From NCBI GenBank assembly GCA_945952415.1, contig CAMFIF010000010.1, positions 1 to 64,000 of the forward strand: 64,000 nt of DNA, in the 5' to 3' direction. The position numbers and the translations under genes were made by a program. Source of the stretch: an uncultured Rhizobium sp. (GTDB lineage: Bacteria; Pseudomonadota; Alphaproteobacteria; Rhizobiales; Rhizobiaceae). This document shows positions 1 to 8,393 of the stretch, in pieces (position 1 is the first letter of the stretch; each line of letters begins with the position of its first letter). The notes under the pieces are model-generated. The model was not told the origin of the DNA. It made no database searches and saw nothing but the letters and a program-made list of their open reading frames with translations.

Positions 1-54
1 ACCCATCTCGAAACCCTCTGGTCCAGCGGCAATCCCCCATGGAAGAACTGGTGA
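1..54 (+). CDS. rfbF: Glucose-1-phosphate cytidylyltransferase, C-terminal end only (partial)
   Basis: The window opens inside a reading frame that runs 17 codons to a TGA at 52-54. The tail contains LWSSGNPPWKNW, which resembles the conserved end of RfbF/DdhA proteins (typically LW..G.APWK.W). That enzyme makes CDP-glucose from glucose-1-phosphate and CTP, the entry step to CDP-deoxysugars. The next genes are an epimerase and a sugar C-methyltransferase, which fits a CDP-sugar pathway. The identification rests on a very short tail, so it depends strongly on context. Confidence 0.6.
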   Translation, partial: THLETLWSSGNPPWKNW

Positions 55-121
55 GCCATCGCGCCTGCCGGGCGCTAAAAGCGCCCGCTCCGGGCAAGGA
101 TCCGGTCATGCGGAGGCACCC

Positions 122-685
122 ATGAGCCTGCGCTTCACGCCCCTGCCTCTCGATATGGAAGGCCCGGTCCTTTTGGAGCGCCGCCGCTTTGCCGATGAGC
201 GGGGCCATCTCAGCCGGCTCTTCGATGCGGGCGATCTTGCGGGCTTCGGCTGGGACGGCCCGGTCATGCAGGTCAACGAGACCGAGACGCTGAAGGCGGG
301 CATTGTCCGCGGCATGCATTACCAGAACCCGCCCCATGCGGAGCTGAAACTCGTCACCTGCCTGTCCGGCCGCATTCTGGATGTCGCGGTGGATCTGAGA
401 AAAGGCTCGCCCACCTTCCTGCGTCATGTGTCCGTGGAGCTTTCGGCGGAAAACGGGCGTTCGCTCCTCATCCCCCGAGGCTTTGCCCATGGGTTCCAGG
501 CGCTCACCGATCATGTCCGGCTCGTCTATGTCCACTCCGCGCTGCACCAGCCGGAGGCTGAGGCGGGACTGAACCCGGAAGACCCGGGGCTCTCCATCGC
601 CTGGCCGCTTCCCGTGCATGGGCTTTCGCCGCGGGACCGGTCACAACCCTTTCTCACCGCCGATTTTACGGGAGTTACCGCATGA
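122..685 (+). CDS. RmlC-like dTDP/CDP-4-keto-6-deoxyhexose epimerase family protein
   Basis: This 187-residue protein has the RmlC cupin fold signature: the GMHYQ loop with the catalytic histidine near residue 66, and an IPRGFAHGF strand near 118-126. RmlC enzymes epimerise C3 and/or C5 of nucleotide 4-keto-6-deoxysugars in the cytoplasm. A GGAGG sits six bases before the ATG. The tyrosine that acts as acid in canonical 3,5-epimerases (YY.PE.E motif) appears to be histidine here (HQPEAE, near residue 142), so it may be a single-position epimerase or another variant. The stop overlaps the next gene start (ATGA), which indicates translational coupling to the C-methyltransferase. The neighbouring rfbF tail suggests a CDP- rather than dTDP-linked substrate. 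This is inference. Confidence 0.8.
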   Translation: MSLRFTPLPLDMEGPVLLERRRFADERGHLSRLFDAGDLAGFGWDGPVMQVNETETLKAGIVRGMHYQNPPHAELKLVTCLSGRILDVAVDLRKGSPTFLRHVSVELSAENGRSLLIPRGFAHGFQALTDHVRLVYVHSALHQPEAEAGLNPEDPGLSIAWPLPVHGLSPRDRSQPFLTADFTGVTA

Positions 686-1911
686 AATGCCGCCATTGCG
701 GGGGTGATCACCTCGTTCCCTTCCTCGATCTCGGAACGTCGCCGCCCTCCAATTCCTATGTGGGGCCCAAGGATCACGCCCGGCCGGAAGCCTGGTATCC
801 CCTCGTCATCCGCACCTGCATGGAGTGCCTTCTGGTCCAGACGGAAGACTTTGCCGATCGCGAAGTCTTCTTCTCGGAAAATTATGCCTATTTCAGCTCC
901 TTCTCCACCTCCTGGCTCAACCATGCCCGCACCTATGTGGAGGATATGGTCGCCCGTTTCGGCCTTTCGGGCGATGCACGCGTGGTGGAAGTGGCTGCAA
1001 ACGACGGCTATCTCCTGCAATATGTAAAGGAAAAGGGCATTGCCTGCCTCGGCGTCGAGCCGACCGCCTCCACCGCCGCGGCGGCGAGGGCGAAGGGCAT
1101 CGAGATCCGCGAGGAATTCTTCGGCGAGGCGCTCGGCGCCAGGCTTGCCGCCGAAGGCTGGTCGGCAGACCTCACCGCCGCCAACAATGTGCTCGCCCAT
1201 GTTCCCGATATCAACGATTTCGTCAAAGGCTTTGCCCGGATCCTGAAGCCCGCCGGCGTATCCACCTTCGAATTCCCCCATCTCCTCAACATGGTGGCGG
1301 AAGCCCAGTTCGATACGGCCTATCACGAGCACTATTCCTATCTCTCGCTGATCGCCGTCAGCCGCATCTTCGCGGCGAACGGACTGCATGTCTTCGATGT
1401 GGATACCACGCCATGGCACGGCGGCAGCCTCCGGGTCTTCGCCCAGCGCGCCGATACCCGAACCCACGCGGAAACCCCGCGGGTGAAGGCGATGATCGAT
1501 CGGGAAGTGGCCGCCGGCATGCGCGAGGCTTCGTACTACACCGCCTTCCAGAAGGAGGCGCAGCGCGTGCGCAATGATTTCCTGTCCTTCCTCATCGGCT
1601 GCCAGCGCGAGGGACTGACCGTTGCCGCCTACGGCGCGGCCGCCAAGGGCAATACGCTGATGAACTTTGCCGGCATCAAGCCGGATCTCCTGCGCTTCGT
1701 CGTCGACCGCAATCCGGCCAAGCAGGGCATGCTCATGCCCGGCAGCCGCATTCCGATCGTTGACGAGGAAGCGCTGAAAACCCTCAAACCGGAAAGGGTG
1801 GTCATCCTGCCATGGAATCTGCAAAACGAGATAAAGGCGCAACTTTCATATATCAGAGACTGGGGTGGGAAATTCGTGACGGCGGTCCCGAAACTGACGG
1901 TGCACCCGTAA
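682..1911 (+). CDS. Sugar C-methyltransferase, class I SAM-dependent, zinc-binding N-terminus
   Basis: This 409-residue protein has the three-part architecture of deoxysugar C3-methyltransferases (TcaB9, TylC3, NovU types). An N-terminal zinc site uses C3/C6 and C46/C49. A SAM-binding segment (VVEVAANDGY, near 101-110) follows, and the C-terminal domain begins near VAAYGAAAKGNTLMNF. The YHEHYSY motif near 214-220 matches the catalytic Tyr/Glu/His region of TcaB9. These enzymes add a branching methyl group to a 4-keto-hexose bound to a nucleotide. The start overlaps the epimerase stop by four bases. The C-terminus (ILPWNLQNEI...WGGKFV) is complete for the family. With RfbF upstream, a CDP-linked branched sugar for surface glycan is the best guess. 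Confidence 0.88.
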   Translation: MKCRHCGGDHLVPFLDLGTSPPSNSYVGPKDHARPEAWYPLVIRTCMECLLVQTEDFADREVFFSENYAYFSSFSTSWLNHARTYVEDMVARFGLSGDARVVEVAANDGYLLQYVKEKGIACLGVEPTASTAAAARAKGIEIREEFFGEALGARLAAEGWSADLTAANNVLAHVPDINDFVKGFARILKPAGVSTFEFPHLLNMVAEAQFDTAYHEHYSYLSLIAVSRIFAANGLHVFDVDTTPWHGGSLRVFAQRADTRTHAETPRVKAMIDREVAAGMREASYYTAFQKEAQRVRNDFLSFLIGCQREGLTVAAYGAAAKGNTLMNFAGIKPDLLRFVVDRNPAKQGMLMPGSRIPIVDEEALKTLKPERVVILPWNLQNEIKAQLSYIRDWGGKFVTAVPKLTVHP

Positions 1912-2170
1912 TCCTGCCTGTCGGCAATCCCGACCGGACAGAACCGCCGCTCGTGCTCGCCGCCATGGCGATGCGTGCAGCGCTGGGCGAGGAAAGCCTC
2001 GACCCGCCGGCCAAGGCCAAGGCGGCGAAGTAAGGGCGACAGGTTTTGGCCGAGAGCCCGCAGGCGATTTGATGCTGCCTGCGTTGCGGGCAGCCTTCCC
2101 GTGCCCGCAGGAAAGCGGCCGCCCTTGGCGGGCAATCCCCTTCCGCCTTACAAATCCCCGATCAACGACA

Positions 2171-2203
2171 AAGGCCCGCTTCTGCAAGCGGGCCTTCCTG
2201 TTT
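2171..2203 (+). terminator. Rho-independent terminator after the C-methyltransferase
   Basis: A perfect 11-bp inverted repeat, AAGGCCCGCTT (2171-2181) with AAGCGGGCCTT (2186-2196), encloses a four-base loop. A T-rich but broken tail (cctgttt) follows. It closes the + strand sugar cluster. Confidence 0.7.
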
Positions 2204-2211
2204 CGGAAACG

Positions 2212-2238
2212 AAAAAAGCCGCCCCCGGAAGGACGGCT
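2212..2238 (-). terminator. Rho-independent terminator after the CmcI-like gene
   Basis: Read on the minus strand, an eight-base-pair stem (AGCCGTCC with GGGGCGGCT, one G-T pair) is followed directly by six T residues. It lies just past the stop of the minus-strand gene at 2262. Confidence 0.75.
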
Positions 2239-2261
2239 CTGTCATTCTCACCGGCAATGAC

Positions 2262-3074
2262 TCAGACGCGCTTGAGGAACCCGTCCGGGGCAGCGGTGAA
2301 GGCGAGCTTGGTTTCGAGCACCTTGTCATAGTCGAAGAGGAGGGGGTCGCCGTCGGCGGCGGTGCGGCCCTCGTCCGTGAGGCGCTGCATGAAGGCCCAG
2401 ACGGCGGTCTTCGGATTGTCGCCCTTGCCCCAGGGGCGATGGGCGCAAAGCTCGTCCGGCAGGTCCTCGACGCTCGTATCCCACACCACGCAATAGCTGC
2501 CCTTGGAGGTCAGCGGCGCATAGAGTTCGAGCTCTTCCAGCACATGGTCATGGGTATGGTTGGAATCGAGGAAGATCAGCACCTTCTTGTGGTTGGCCGC
2601 CACTTCCTTCACCTGCGCGATCACGTCGGGGGCGATGGAGGAGCCCTCGATCATCGAGATCTTCGACCCGAGCGGATGCGCCTCGATTGCCTGGCGATTA
2701 TGGGCGCGGATGTCGATGTCGATGCCGAGCACCCGGCGGGGGGCGGCCCTGACGTCGAGAGGGGCACCGCTTTCCATCGCGTCGCAATAGTCGAGAAGGG
2801 CGAGCATGGAGGCCGAGAGGATCAGCGAACCGCCATGGGCAATGCCGGTCTCGATGACGAGATCGGGACGCACGGCCCAGATGAGTTCCTGCACCGCATA
2901 GAGATCCTGCGGCACCTGGATGACCGGGCGGCCGAGCCAGGTGAAATTGTAGGAATAGAAATAGCGGGAGGCTTCGGCGAGCCAGGTATTGGAAAGTTTC
3001 TGGAAGCCGGCATCCTGGCCGATATCGTGAATGCTGCGGGCCACCTGCTGGCGAAATTCTGCGACGGGATCCAT
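2262..3074 (-). CDS. CmcI/rhamnosyl O-methyltransferase (cephalosporin hydroxylase) family protein
   Basis: This 270-residue protein matches the CmcI family (PF04989), SAM-dependent proteins that include mycobacterial rhamnosyl O-methyltransferases and the cephalosporin hydroxylase complex subunit. The SAM-binding segment is VIETGIAHGGSLILSA, and a conserved IFLDSNHTHDHV segment follows, with acidic and histidine residues that bind metal in the family. I chose the ATG at 3072-3074 because GGAG lies just upstream; a longer frame extends to 3326 but overlaps the divergent SDR promoter region. In this sugar cluster, O-methylation of a glycan sugar is the most plausible job. It diverges from the SDR gene with about 166 bases between starts. 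Confidence 0.8.
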   Translation of the reverse strand: MDPVAEFRQQVARSIHDIGQDAGFQKLSNTWLAEASRYFYSYNFTWLGRPVIQVPQDLYAVQELIWAVRPDLVIETGIAHGGSLILSASMLALLDYCDAMESGAPLDVRAAPRRVLGIDIDIRAHNRQAIEAHPLGSKISMIEGSSIAPDVIAQVKEVAANHKKVLIFLDSNHTHDHVLEELELYAPLTSKGSYCVVWDTSVEDLPDELCAHRPWGKGDNPKTAVWAFMQRLTDEGRTAADGDPLLFDYDKVLETKLAFTAAPDGFLKRV

Positions 3075-3240
3075 GCCTGCTCCTTGCCTTGGCGCTTGTC
3101 GGTTCCCATTCCAGGCCGGCCCTGCCGGAGACTGCCGGAGCGGCAGAGCTTGCTCTAGGATGGGAGCCTGATTCGGCGGGGCGAAAACCCCGCTATCCTT
3201 GAGGTCCATTCTCCCCCCACCACCTTTCCCGGAGCTTGTC

Positions 3241-4089
3241 ATGAAACATATCTTTCTAACCGGCGCCGGTGGCTTTGTCGGACGCCAGGTGCTGAAGGCG
3301 CTGAAGGAAAGCGGCCATCGGGTCACCGTCTCGCTCAGGCCCGGTCGGCCGCTGCCCGAAGGCTACGCGGCCGATGCCACGGTCGAGACCGCCGATCTCT
3401 TTGCCGAAAGCCAGGATTGGTGGCAGGCGCGACTTGCCGGCATGGATGCGGTGATCCATGCCGCCTGGCAGGTGGAGCCGGGCCGCTATCTCGACAACCC
3501 CAGCAACCTCGATTGCGTGGAGGGCAGCCTGCGCCTTGCCCGGGCGGCCACGGCCGCGGGCGTCCGCCATTTTGTCGGCCTCGGCACCTGCGTCGAATAT
3601 CGCCTGCCGGGCGATCACCTCACCGTCGAAAGCCCGCTCGAGCCGGTCACGCTCTATGCGGCCGCCAAGCTCGCGCTCTTCCAGATGCTGACGGCCTATT
3701 TTGCGACCACCGGGACCGATTTCACCTGGTGCCGGCTCTTCTATCTGTATGGCGAAGGGGAGCATTCCGCCCGCCTCGTGCCCTATGTGCGCAGCCAGCT
3801 CGAACGGCAGGAGCGGGTGAAGCTTTCCGCCGGAACCCAGCTGCGCGACTATCTCGACGTCACCGAGGCCGGCCGGCAGATTGCCACCGTGATCGAGACC
3901 GGCCAGACGGGTCCCGTCAATATCTGCTCGGGCAAGCCCGTTACGATCAGGGCCATGGTCGAGGCGATTGCCGATACCTATGGACGGCGCGATCTTCTCG
4001 ATTTCGGCACTGCCGCCATCCACCCCTCCGATCCCCTGGCCGTGGTCGGCGTTTCCAACCTGCGCCGCCCCGGCAGCAGTGGCATCTGA
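3241..4089 (+). CDS. NAD-dependent epimerase/dehydratase (extended SDR), possibly frameshifted at its C-terminus
   Basis: This 282-residue extended SDR has a Rossmann motif GAGGFVG (residues 8-14) and the catalytic pair Y139/K143 in YAAAK. LGTCVEY near 114-120 supplies the active-site Thr/Ser region. Family members are nucleotide-sugar epimerases, dehydratases or 4-ketoreductases. GGAG upstream supports the ATG at 3241. The protein ends abruptly (SNLRRPGSSGI) where relatives continue with an LGW.P..SL..GL segment. A second reading frame crossing the same stop encodes WHLTSLAQLWF to a TGA at 4113-4115, which looks like the missing tail. A one-base frameshift near 4060-4082, real or technical, is therefore likely. 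The methyltransferase at 4161 follows. Confidence 0.82.
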   Translation: MKHIFLTGAGGFVGRQVLKALKESGHRVTVSLRPGRPLPEGYAADATVETADLFAESQDWWQARLAGMDAVIHAAWQVEPGRYLDNPSNLDCVEGSLRLARAATAAGVRHFVGLGTCVEYRLPGDHLTVESPLEPVTLYAAAKLALFQMLTAYFATTGTDFTWCRLFYLYGEGEHSARLVPYVRSQLERQERVKLSAGTQLRDYLDVTEAGRQIATVIETGQTGPVNICSGKPVTIRAMVEAIADTYGRRDLLDFGTAAIHPSDPLAVVGVSNLRRPGSSGI

Positions 4090-4160
4090 CAAGCCTCGCG
4101 CAATTGTGGTTCTGAATAAAGAACACGGAAAAAAGCACGTGCAAGCCGGAACCTGTTGCC

Positions 4161-5303
4161 ATGATTACATGCCCCGTGTGCCTGGAAACGAAGAACCATG
4201 TGGTGCTCACCCGCGACCGGGTGCCGGTTCTTCAGAATGTGATCGTGAAAACCGAGGAAGAGGCCCTCAGCTTTCCCGTTGCACGGCTGAAAATCTGCCG
4301 GTGCGAGGCCTGCGACTTCGTCTGGAACGCCGATTTCGATCCGGACGCCATCGATTACAATGCAAGCTACAACAATTCGGTGCAGGGATCGGCCGTGTAT
4401 CGCGCCCATCAGGCGGCGATGGCGGGGCGCATCCTCAGCCGGCCGGGCACCTTCAACTGCGTCGATATCGGCTGCGGCGAGGCTGAATTCCTTCAGGAAC
4501 TCACCGCATCGGGGCGGATTGGCAAGGCGATCGGCTTCGATCCTGCCTTCAAGGGTCTGCATCCGATCGATGAGCGCATCTCCGTGCGCACCGTCTATTT
4601 CGACGAGGAAACCGCCCGCGACCTGCCGGATGACATCCATGTGGTCTGCTCGCGCCACGTGATCGAGCATATTCCCGCGCCGCGCCCCTTCATCGAGGCG
4701 ATTGCCGCCTATGTGAAGAGCCGCAACCTGCCGCTCTTCCTCGAAACGCCGGATGTGGAATGGATCTTCCGCAACAATGCCTTCGAGGATTTCTTCTACG
4801 AACACTGCTCGCTCTTCTCCCCCCGTTCGATGGCCGTGCTTCTTGCGGCCTACGGGCTGGAATGCCGGGTCGAGCCCGTCTATGGCGGCCAGTATATGTG
4901 GATCGAGGCCTGGCCCGCCCGCGCGGCCGCCGGCGACACCCCGCCCGCGCCGAGCGATGCGGTTTCCCATGCAGGTATTGCCGAAGCGCTCTCCTACTGG
5001 GAGACAAAGCTTGCCGATCTCCGGCGCGAGGGCCCGGTCGCGATCTGGGGCGGGGCCTCTAAGGGCGTCACCTTCTCCCTGCTCGTCGATGGCGTGGATG
5101 CGGCCATCGATCTCAACCCCGCCAAGCAGGGCTGCTTCATGCCGGTCAGCGCCACCCCCATAGTCTCGCCTGAAGCCGCGCTCGAAAGGGGCGTGCGCTC
5201 GATCGTGGTGATGAACCCGAATTATCTGGGCGAGATCAGGACGCGCCTCAAGGAGATGAACTGGCAGGGCACGCTTCTGACCCTGCAGGCGGATGCCGCC
5301 TGA
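4161..5303 (+). CDS. Class I SAM-dependent methyltransferase with zinc-binding N-terminus and C-methyltransferase C-terminal domain
   Basis: This 380-residue protein has cysteine pairs C4/C7 and C48/C51 consistent with a zinc site. The SAM motif is CVDIGCGEAEF (near 100-110) and RHVIEHIP lies near 155-165. The C-terminal domain starts near AIWGGASKGVTF, paralleling VAAYGAAAKGNT in the other methyltransferase of this cluster. The family modifies nucleotide sugars or glycan sugars. It differs enough from the 682-1911 protein, including in the catalytic YHEH segment (here YEHCSLFS), that it is not a simple duplicate. Substrate unknown. It ends just before a strong terminator, which closes this + strand group. 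Confidence 0.8.
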   Translation: MITCPVCLETKNHVVLTRDRVPVLQNVIVKTEEEALSFPVARLKICRCEACDFVWNADFDPDAIDYNASYNNSVQGSAVYRAHQAAMAGRILSRPGTFNCVDIGCGEAEFLQELTASGRIGKAIGFDPAFKGLHPIDERISVRTVYFDEETARDLPDDIHVVCSRHVIEHIPAPRPFIEAIAAYVKSRNLPLFLETPDVEWIFRNNAFEDFFYEHCSLFSPRSMAVLLAAYGLECRVEPVYGGQYMWIEAWPARAAAGDTPPAPSDAVSHAGIAEALSYWETKLADLRREGPVAIWGGASKGVTFSLLVDGVDAAIDLNPAKQGCFMPVSATPIVSPEAALERGVRSIVVMNPNYLGEIRTRLKEMNWQGTLLTLQADAA

Positions 5304-5334
5304 AAACCAGCCTCGACGCCTGAATTCCAGTCAA

Positions 5335-5363
5335 AGGCCGGCGCCCGCGCCGGCCTCTTTTTT
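5335..5363 (+). terminator. Strong rho-independent terminator
   Basis: A perfect nine-base-pair stem, AGGCCGGCG (5335-5343) with CGCCGGCCT (5348-5356), is followed by CTTTTTT. It lies 32 bases after the methyltransferase stop and ends the + strand sugar cluster. Confidence 0.9.
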
Positions 5364-5382
5364 GTCGTGATGGCATATGGAA

Positions 5383-5408
5383 AAGGGCGCCGCGGAGGCA
5401 GCGCCCTT
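5383..5408 (-). terminator. Terminator after the glycosyltransferase (minus strand)
   Basis: AAGGGCGC (5383-5390) pairs with GCGCCCTT (5401-5408) across a ten-base loop, with four T residues on the minus-strand exit side. It lies 26 bases beyond the stop of the glycosyltransferase. Confidence 0.65.
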
Positions 5409-5433
5409 CTTCTGTTGCCCAGATCCCTGCCGG

Positions 5434-6546
5434 TCAGTGGGTTTGTTCGGTCGCGATATCCACCGGCGTCAGCATGAAGCGGGCGATATCGTAGAATTCC
5501 TGCGCCGTCGTCGCATTGCCGAGGAAGCGGTCGACCAGCAGCACGCGGCCATGCAGGCCCCGTCGATGATCGGCCTTCGGCTCGGCCATGTAGGGCGGCT
5601 GGAAGCTGTTCAGCAGCCGTTCGTCGCCCATTTCCACCATGGCATTGCGATAGGCCTGGCACTTGGCATCAAATTCCCGCCGGTCATGTTCCAGCATGCA
5701 GTCGATCATGCAGGCGCGGATGAAGGCGTCGCCATAGCCGTCCCAGGCCACGCCCGCATCGTGCAGCACGCGGCACTGGATTTCAGCGATGGCGCCGGTA
5801 ATCCCCTGGGCCGCGGTGAAGGGCATGTTCGAAATCACCCGGGGAATGCTGAGCGGCTGGTAACGGGCCTGGCTGATCGCCGAAAGAGGGCGGGAGGAGA
5901 AGGCGAAGCACTGCGCCTGCAGCAGCACCCGGGCTGCCCATTCATACTGGGGCAGGGGGGTGAGCCAGCTCAGCGAACCCGATTGCGTCAGCACACCCTC
6001 AAGCAGGCTGCGCCTGATGGCACCGTGATAGAGGCCGAAGGGCATCTTCGGCACGTTGGAACTGTCCTTCCAGTGGAAGAAGCCTTCCAGCATGTCTTCC
6101 TTGGAAGGCGCCATCACGTGGTGCTGGATCGGGATCGGAACCGCGGTGGCAATGTCACGCCGTGCGGCAGGATCGATGGTGAAGACATTCCAGGCGACCG
6201 CATCCGCATCCGGCATTGTGCTTTCCACATGGCGAAGCAGGATGTCGACGCCCGGCTCCAGCATGTCGTCCGGGCGGATGATGGTCACCCAGTCCGCCCG
6301 CATGGAGGCGACGGTGCCCATCCAGAGATTGCACAGCGAAATGCCCTCGGGGGCGGCCGGCAGGAAGCGCAGGCGACCGTCCCGGCGCGACAGCTCGGTC
6401 AGTGGATGCGCTTCGGCAAAATCCTCGCCATAGGGCGCGACGACGATTTCGATATCCGCCGTCGGATCCGAAAGAAGACGCTCGCAAAGGGACTGGGGCG
6501 GCTTCATGCCGGGTTCGACGGGAATGCAGATCGAAAGTTTGGTCAT
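5434..6546 (-). CDS. Glycosyltransferase, family 2-like
   Basis: This 370-residue protein begins with a GT-A type strand (LSICIPVEPG). Near residues 88-96 it has WVTIIRPDDML, where the paired aspartates fit the DXD-like nucleotide-sugar/metal site of GT2 enzymes. The remainder shows no recognisable second domain or membrane segment, so it is probably a soluble or peripheral enzyme that transfers a sugar during glycan assembly. I chose the ATG at 6544-6546 because GGAGAG lies upstream and the strand motif begins immediately; an upstream ATG adds six residues without a ribosome-binding site. It lies 119 bases downstream of the dipeptidase on the same strand. Confidence 0.75.
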   Translation of the reverse strand: MTKLSICIPVEPGMKPPQSLCERLLSDPTADIEIVVAPYGEDFAEAHPLTELSRRDGRLRFLPAAPEGISLCNLWMGTVASMRADWVTIIRPDDMLEPGVDILLRHVESTMPDADAVAWNVFTIDPAARRDIATAVPIPIQHHVMAPSKEDMLEGFFHWKDSSNVPKMPFGLYHGAIRRSLLEGVLTQSGSLSWLTPLPQYEWAARVLLQAQCFAFSSRPLSAISQARYQPLSIPRVISNMPFTAAQGITGAIAEIQCRVLHDAGVAWDGYGDAFIRACMIDCMLEHDRREFDAKCQAYRNAMVEMGDERLLNSFQPPYMAEPKADHRRGLHGRVLLVDRFLGNATTAQEFYDIARFMLTPVDIATEQTH

Positions 6547-6665
6547 CGGCAGAAAGCTCTCCATCACAGGGCTGGCCAGCGGGCCTGCAGCAATGCCGTC
6601 ACGGCAATGCCCAGGCCGCAATCCGGCTTCAGCCCATGCTAGGATTTGCGCCTTGCGCGAGGCTG

Positions 6666-7715
6666 TCAGCCGCCCCAGACCTCCTGCGCCACGCGCAGCC
6701 AGTTTTCGCGGCAGATCTTGGCCAGCGCATCCTCGTCATAGCCGGCGCGGCGGAGCGCCTCGACGAGCACCTGTCCGCCGGCGGCATCGCCGATTTCCGC
6801 GGGGATGGTCGCCCCGTCATAGTCGGAGCCGAGCGCCACGCAGTCGATGCCCATCCGCTCCACCATGTAATCGATATGCCGGATGAGATCGTCCATCGGC
6901 GTTTCCGCATCCTCGCGCCCGTCGGCCCGGAGCATGGTGACGGCATAATTCAGCCCCGCCACGCCGCGCGTGTCGCGGATTGCATCCATCTGCCGGTCCG
7001 TCAGGTTACGGGCAACGGGCGTCAGCGCATGCACGTTGGAATGGCTGGCGACAAGCGGATGCCTGGAGGTGCGGGCCACATCCCAGAAGCCCTTGTCGTT
7101 CAGATGGGCGAGATCGATGAGAATGCCGAGCTCGTTGCAGGCCTTGACGAGCCGGAAACCCGCTTCCGTCAGGCCATCGCCCATATCGGGATCGGCCGGA
7201 TAGGCAAAGGGCACGCCATGGCCGAAGATCGTCTCCCGGCTCCAGACCGGCCCGAGCGAGCGCAGGCCCGCCGCGTGGAAGACATGGAGCTCGTCGAGAT
7301 GGGCGCTGATCGCCTCGCAGCCCTCGATATGCATGACCGCGGCGAAGATGCCTCTCGCCATGGCGCTGCGAATATCGGCCACGCTGCGGCAGAGTGCCCA
7401 GCCGCCGGACCGTTCAAGCCGCACCGCAAGGGCCGCGATTTCCATGGCGGTCGCAAGCGAGGGCTGGTGGCTCAGGGGCGCCGGCAGGGGAATGGCATAA
7501 TGGCCCTTTTCGTCCGGCTCGCGATGGCCGAGATCGGGCGAGGCGAGATAGATGGCGCAGAGCCCGCCGGCCAGCCCGCCCGCTCGGGCGCGCGGCGCGT
7601 CGATATGGCCTTCCGTCGTGCCTTCGAGAAATTCCGCGATCGGATCGCGCCCCTCGCGCGCGTGGGAATGAAGCCGGTAAAGCACGTCATTATGGCCGTC
7701 AAAGATCAACTGCAT
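6666..7715 (-). CDS. Membrane dipeptidase family M19 (renal dipeptidase-like)
   Basis: This 349-residue protein carries the M19 zinc-peptidase signatures in order: DGHND at residues 6-10 (metal ligands D/H), a glutamate in MHIEGCEAI that bridges the two zincs, DLAHLNDKG, ASHSNVHAL (histidine ligands) and LGSDYDG. M19 enzymes cleave dipeptides, including some D-amino-acid-containing ones. No signal peptide is visible, so it should act in the cytoplasm. Its length is normal for bacterial M19 proteins. Its position beside a glycosyltransferase may be incidental. Confidence 0.9.
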   Translation of the reverse strand: MQLIFDGHNDVLYRLHSHAREGRDPIAEFLEGTTEGHIDAPRARAGGLAGGLCAIYLASPDLGHREPDEKGHYAIPLPAPLSHQPSLATAMEIAALAVRLERSGGWALCRSVADIRSAMARGIFAAVMHIEGCEAISAHLDELHVFHAAGLRSLGPVWSRETIFGHGVPFAYPADPDMGDGLTEAGFRLVKACNELGILIDLAHLNDKGFWDVARTSRHPLVASHSNVHALTPVARNLTDRQMDAIRDTRGVAGLNYAVTMLRADGREDAETPMDDLIRHIDYMVERMGIDCVALGSDYDGATIPAEIGDAAGGQVLVEALRRAGYDEDALAKICRENWLRVAQEVWGG

Positions 7716-7955
7716 GAGATCATCCCGCTAGAATCGCATCCGAAATTCGGTCCTTCCGGTCTAGCGCAGATGCGGGCCCCCCGTCCATGATGTGAGAAAG
7801 TAGGTATTTTCCGAACCTCTCCCCGCAGCGCGGTCTACCCTATTCTATGAGTCTGTCCGCCCGCCGAAGACCTGTCGGCGGGACATCCAGACGAACAGGC
7901 GGAATGCCGGTTTCCTCCCGCCGGATGGCCGCCTTTCCAGTTGAAGGGATAGAAC

Positions 7956-8393
7956 ATGCGCAAGTCATTCACGTCCGCCGCTGCGGCGGCACTCGCAGCC
8001 CTGATGGTCTGCACCTCCCTGCCGCCGGCGCAAGCCGCCATGCTGGGCCCGGTTCAGGCTGCCCCTGCAGCCACCACCGATGTTACCCCCGTACGCAACC
8101 GCCACAATGATGAATGGGCCTGGCAGAACGGCCGCCCCTATTATCACGGGCACCGCGGCTACCGTCACTGGCGGGAAGGCTATCGCCACCACCGCGGCTA
8201 CTGGTTCCCCGGCGCAGCCTTTGCGACGGGCGTGATCATCGGCGGCGCGATCGCCAGCCAGCCGCCGGTGCGCGTCCGCCGCGGCCTGGACCGTGAACAC
8301 ATCGAATATTGCATGCAGCGCTACCGGAGCTATCGCGCCTGGGACGATACCTATCAGCCCAATTACGGTCCGCGCCGCCGCTGCGTCTATTAA
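7956..8393 (+). CDS. BA14K family protein (secreted/envelope, lectin-like)
   Basis: This 145-residue protein has a clear signal peptide (hydrophobic 8-22, cleavage near AQA-A at 28). A His/Tyr/Arg/Gly-rich segment follows, then a Gly/Ala hydrophobic stretch (about 84-102). The C-terminal BA14K motif is HIEYCMQRYRSYRAWDDTY followed by a final Cys. The founding member is a Brucella immunoreactive protein with lectin-like activity, and many rhizobia carry several copies. An AGGGA-type site precedes the ATG. Exact role here is unknown. Confidence 0.88.
   Translation: MRKSFTSAAAAALAALMVCTSLPPAQAAMLGPVQAAPAATTDVTPVRNRHNDEWAWQNGRPYYHGHRGYRHWREGYRHHRGYWFPGAAFATGVIIGGAIASQPPVRVRRGLDREHIEYCMQRYRSYRAWDDTYQPNYGPRRRCVY

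Larger units (their letters stand above)
1912..2261. other. Intergenic stretch between convergent genes
   Basis: These 350 bases separate the C-methyltransferase from the convergent CmcI-like gene. The distal half holds two terminator hairpins, one per strand. The first 120 bases carry a GC-biased open frame ending at 2033 (tail PPAKAKAAK) that has no credible start of its own; it may be a remnant, but I cannot support a gene. Confidence 0.6.

Noticed and set aside
1812-2033. Short + strand frame overlapping the end of the C-methyltransferase (tail PPAKAKAAK)
   Set aside because: No start codon with a ribosome-binding site and no recognisable domain; could be a remnant but unsupported.
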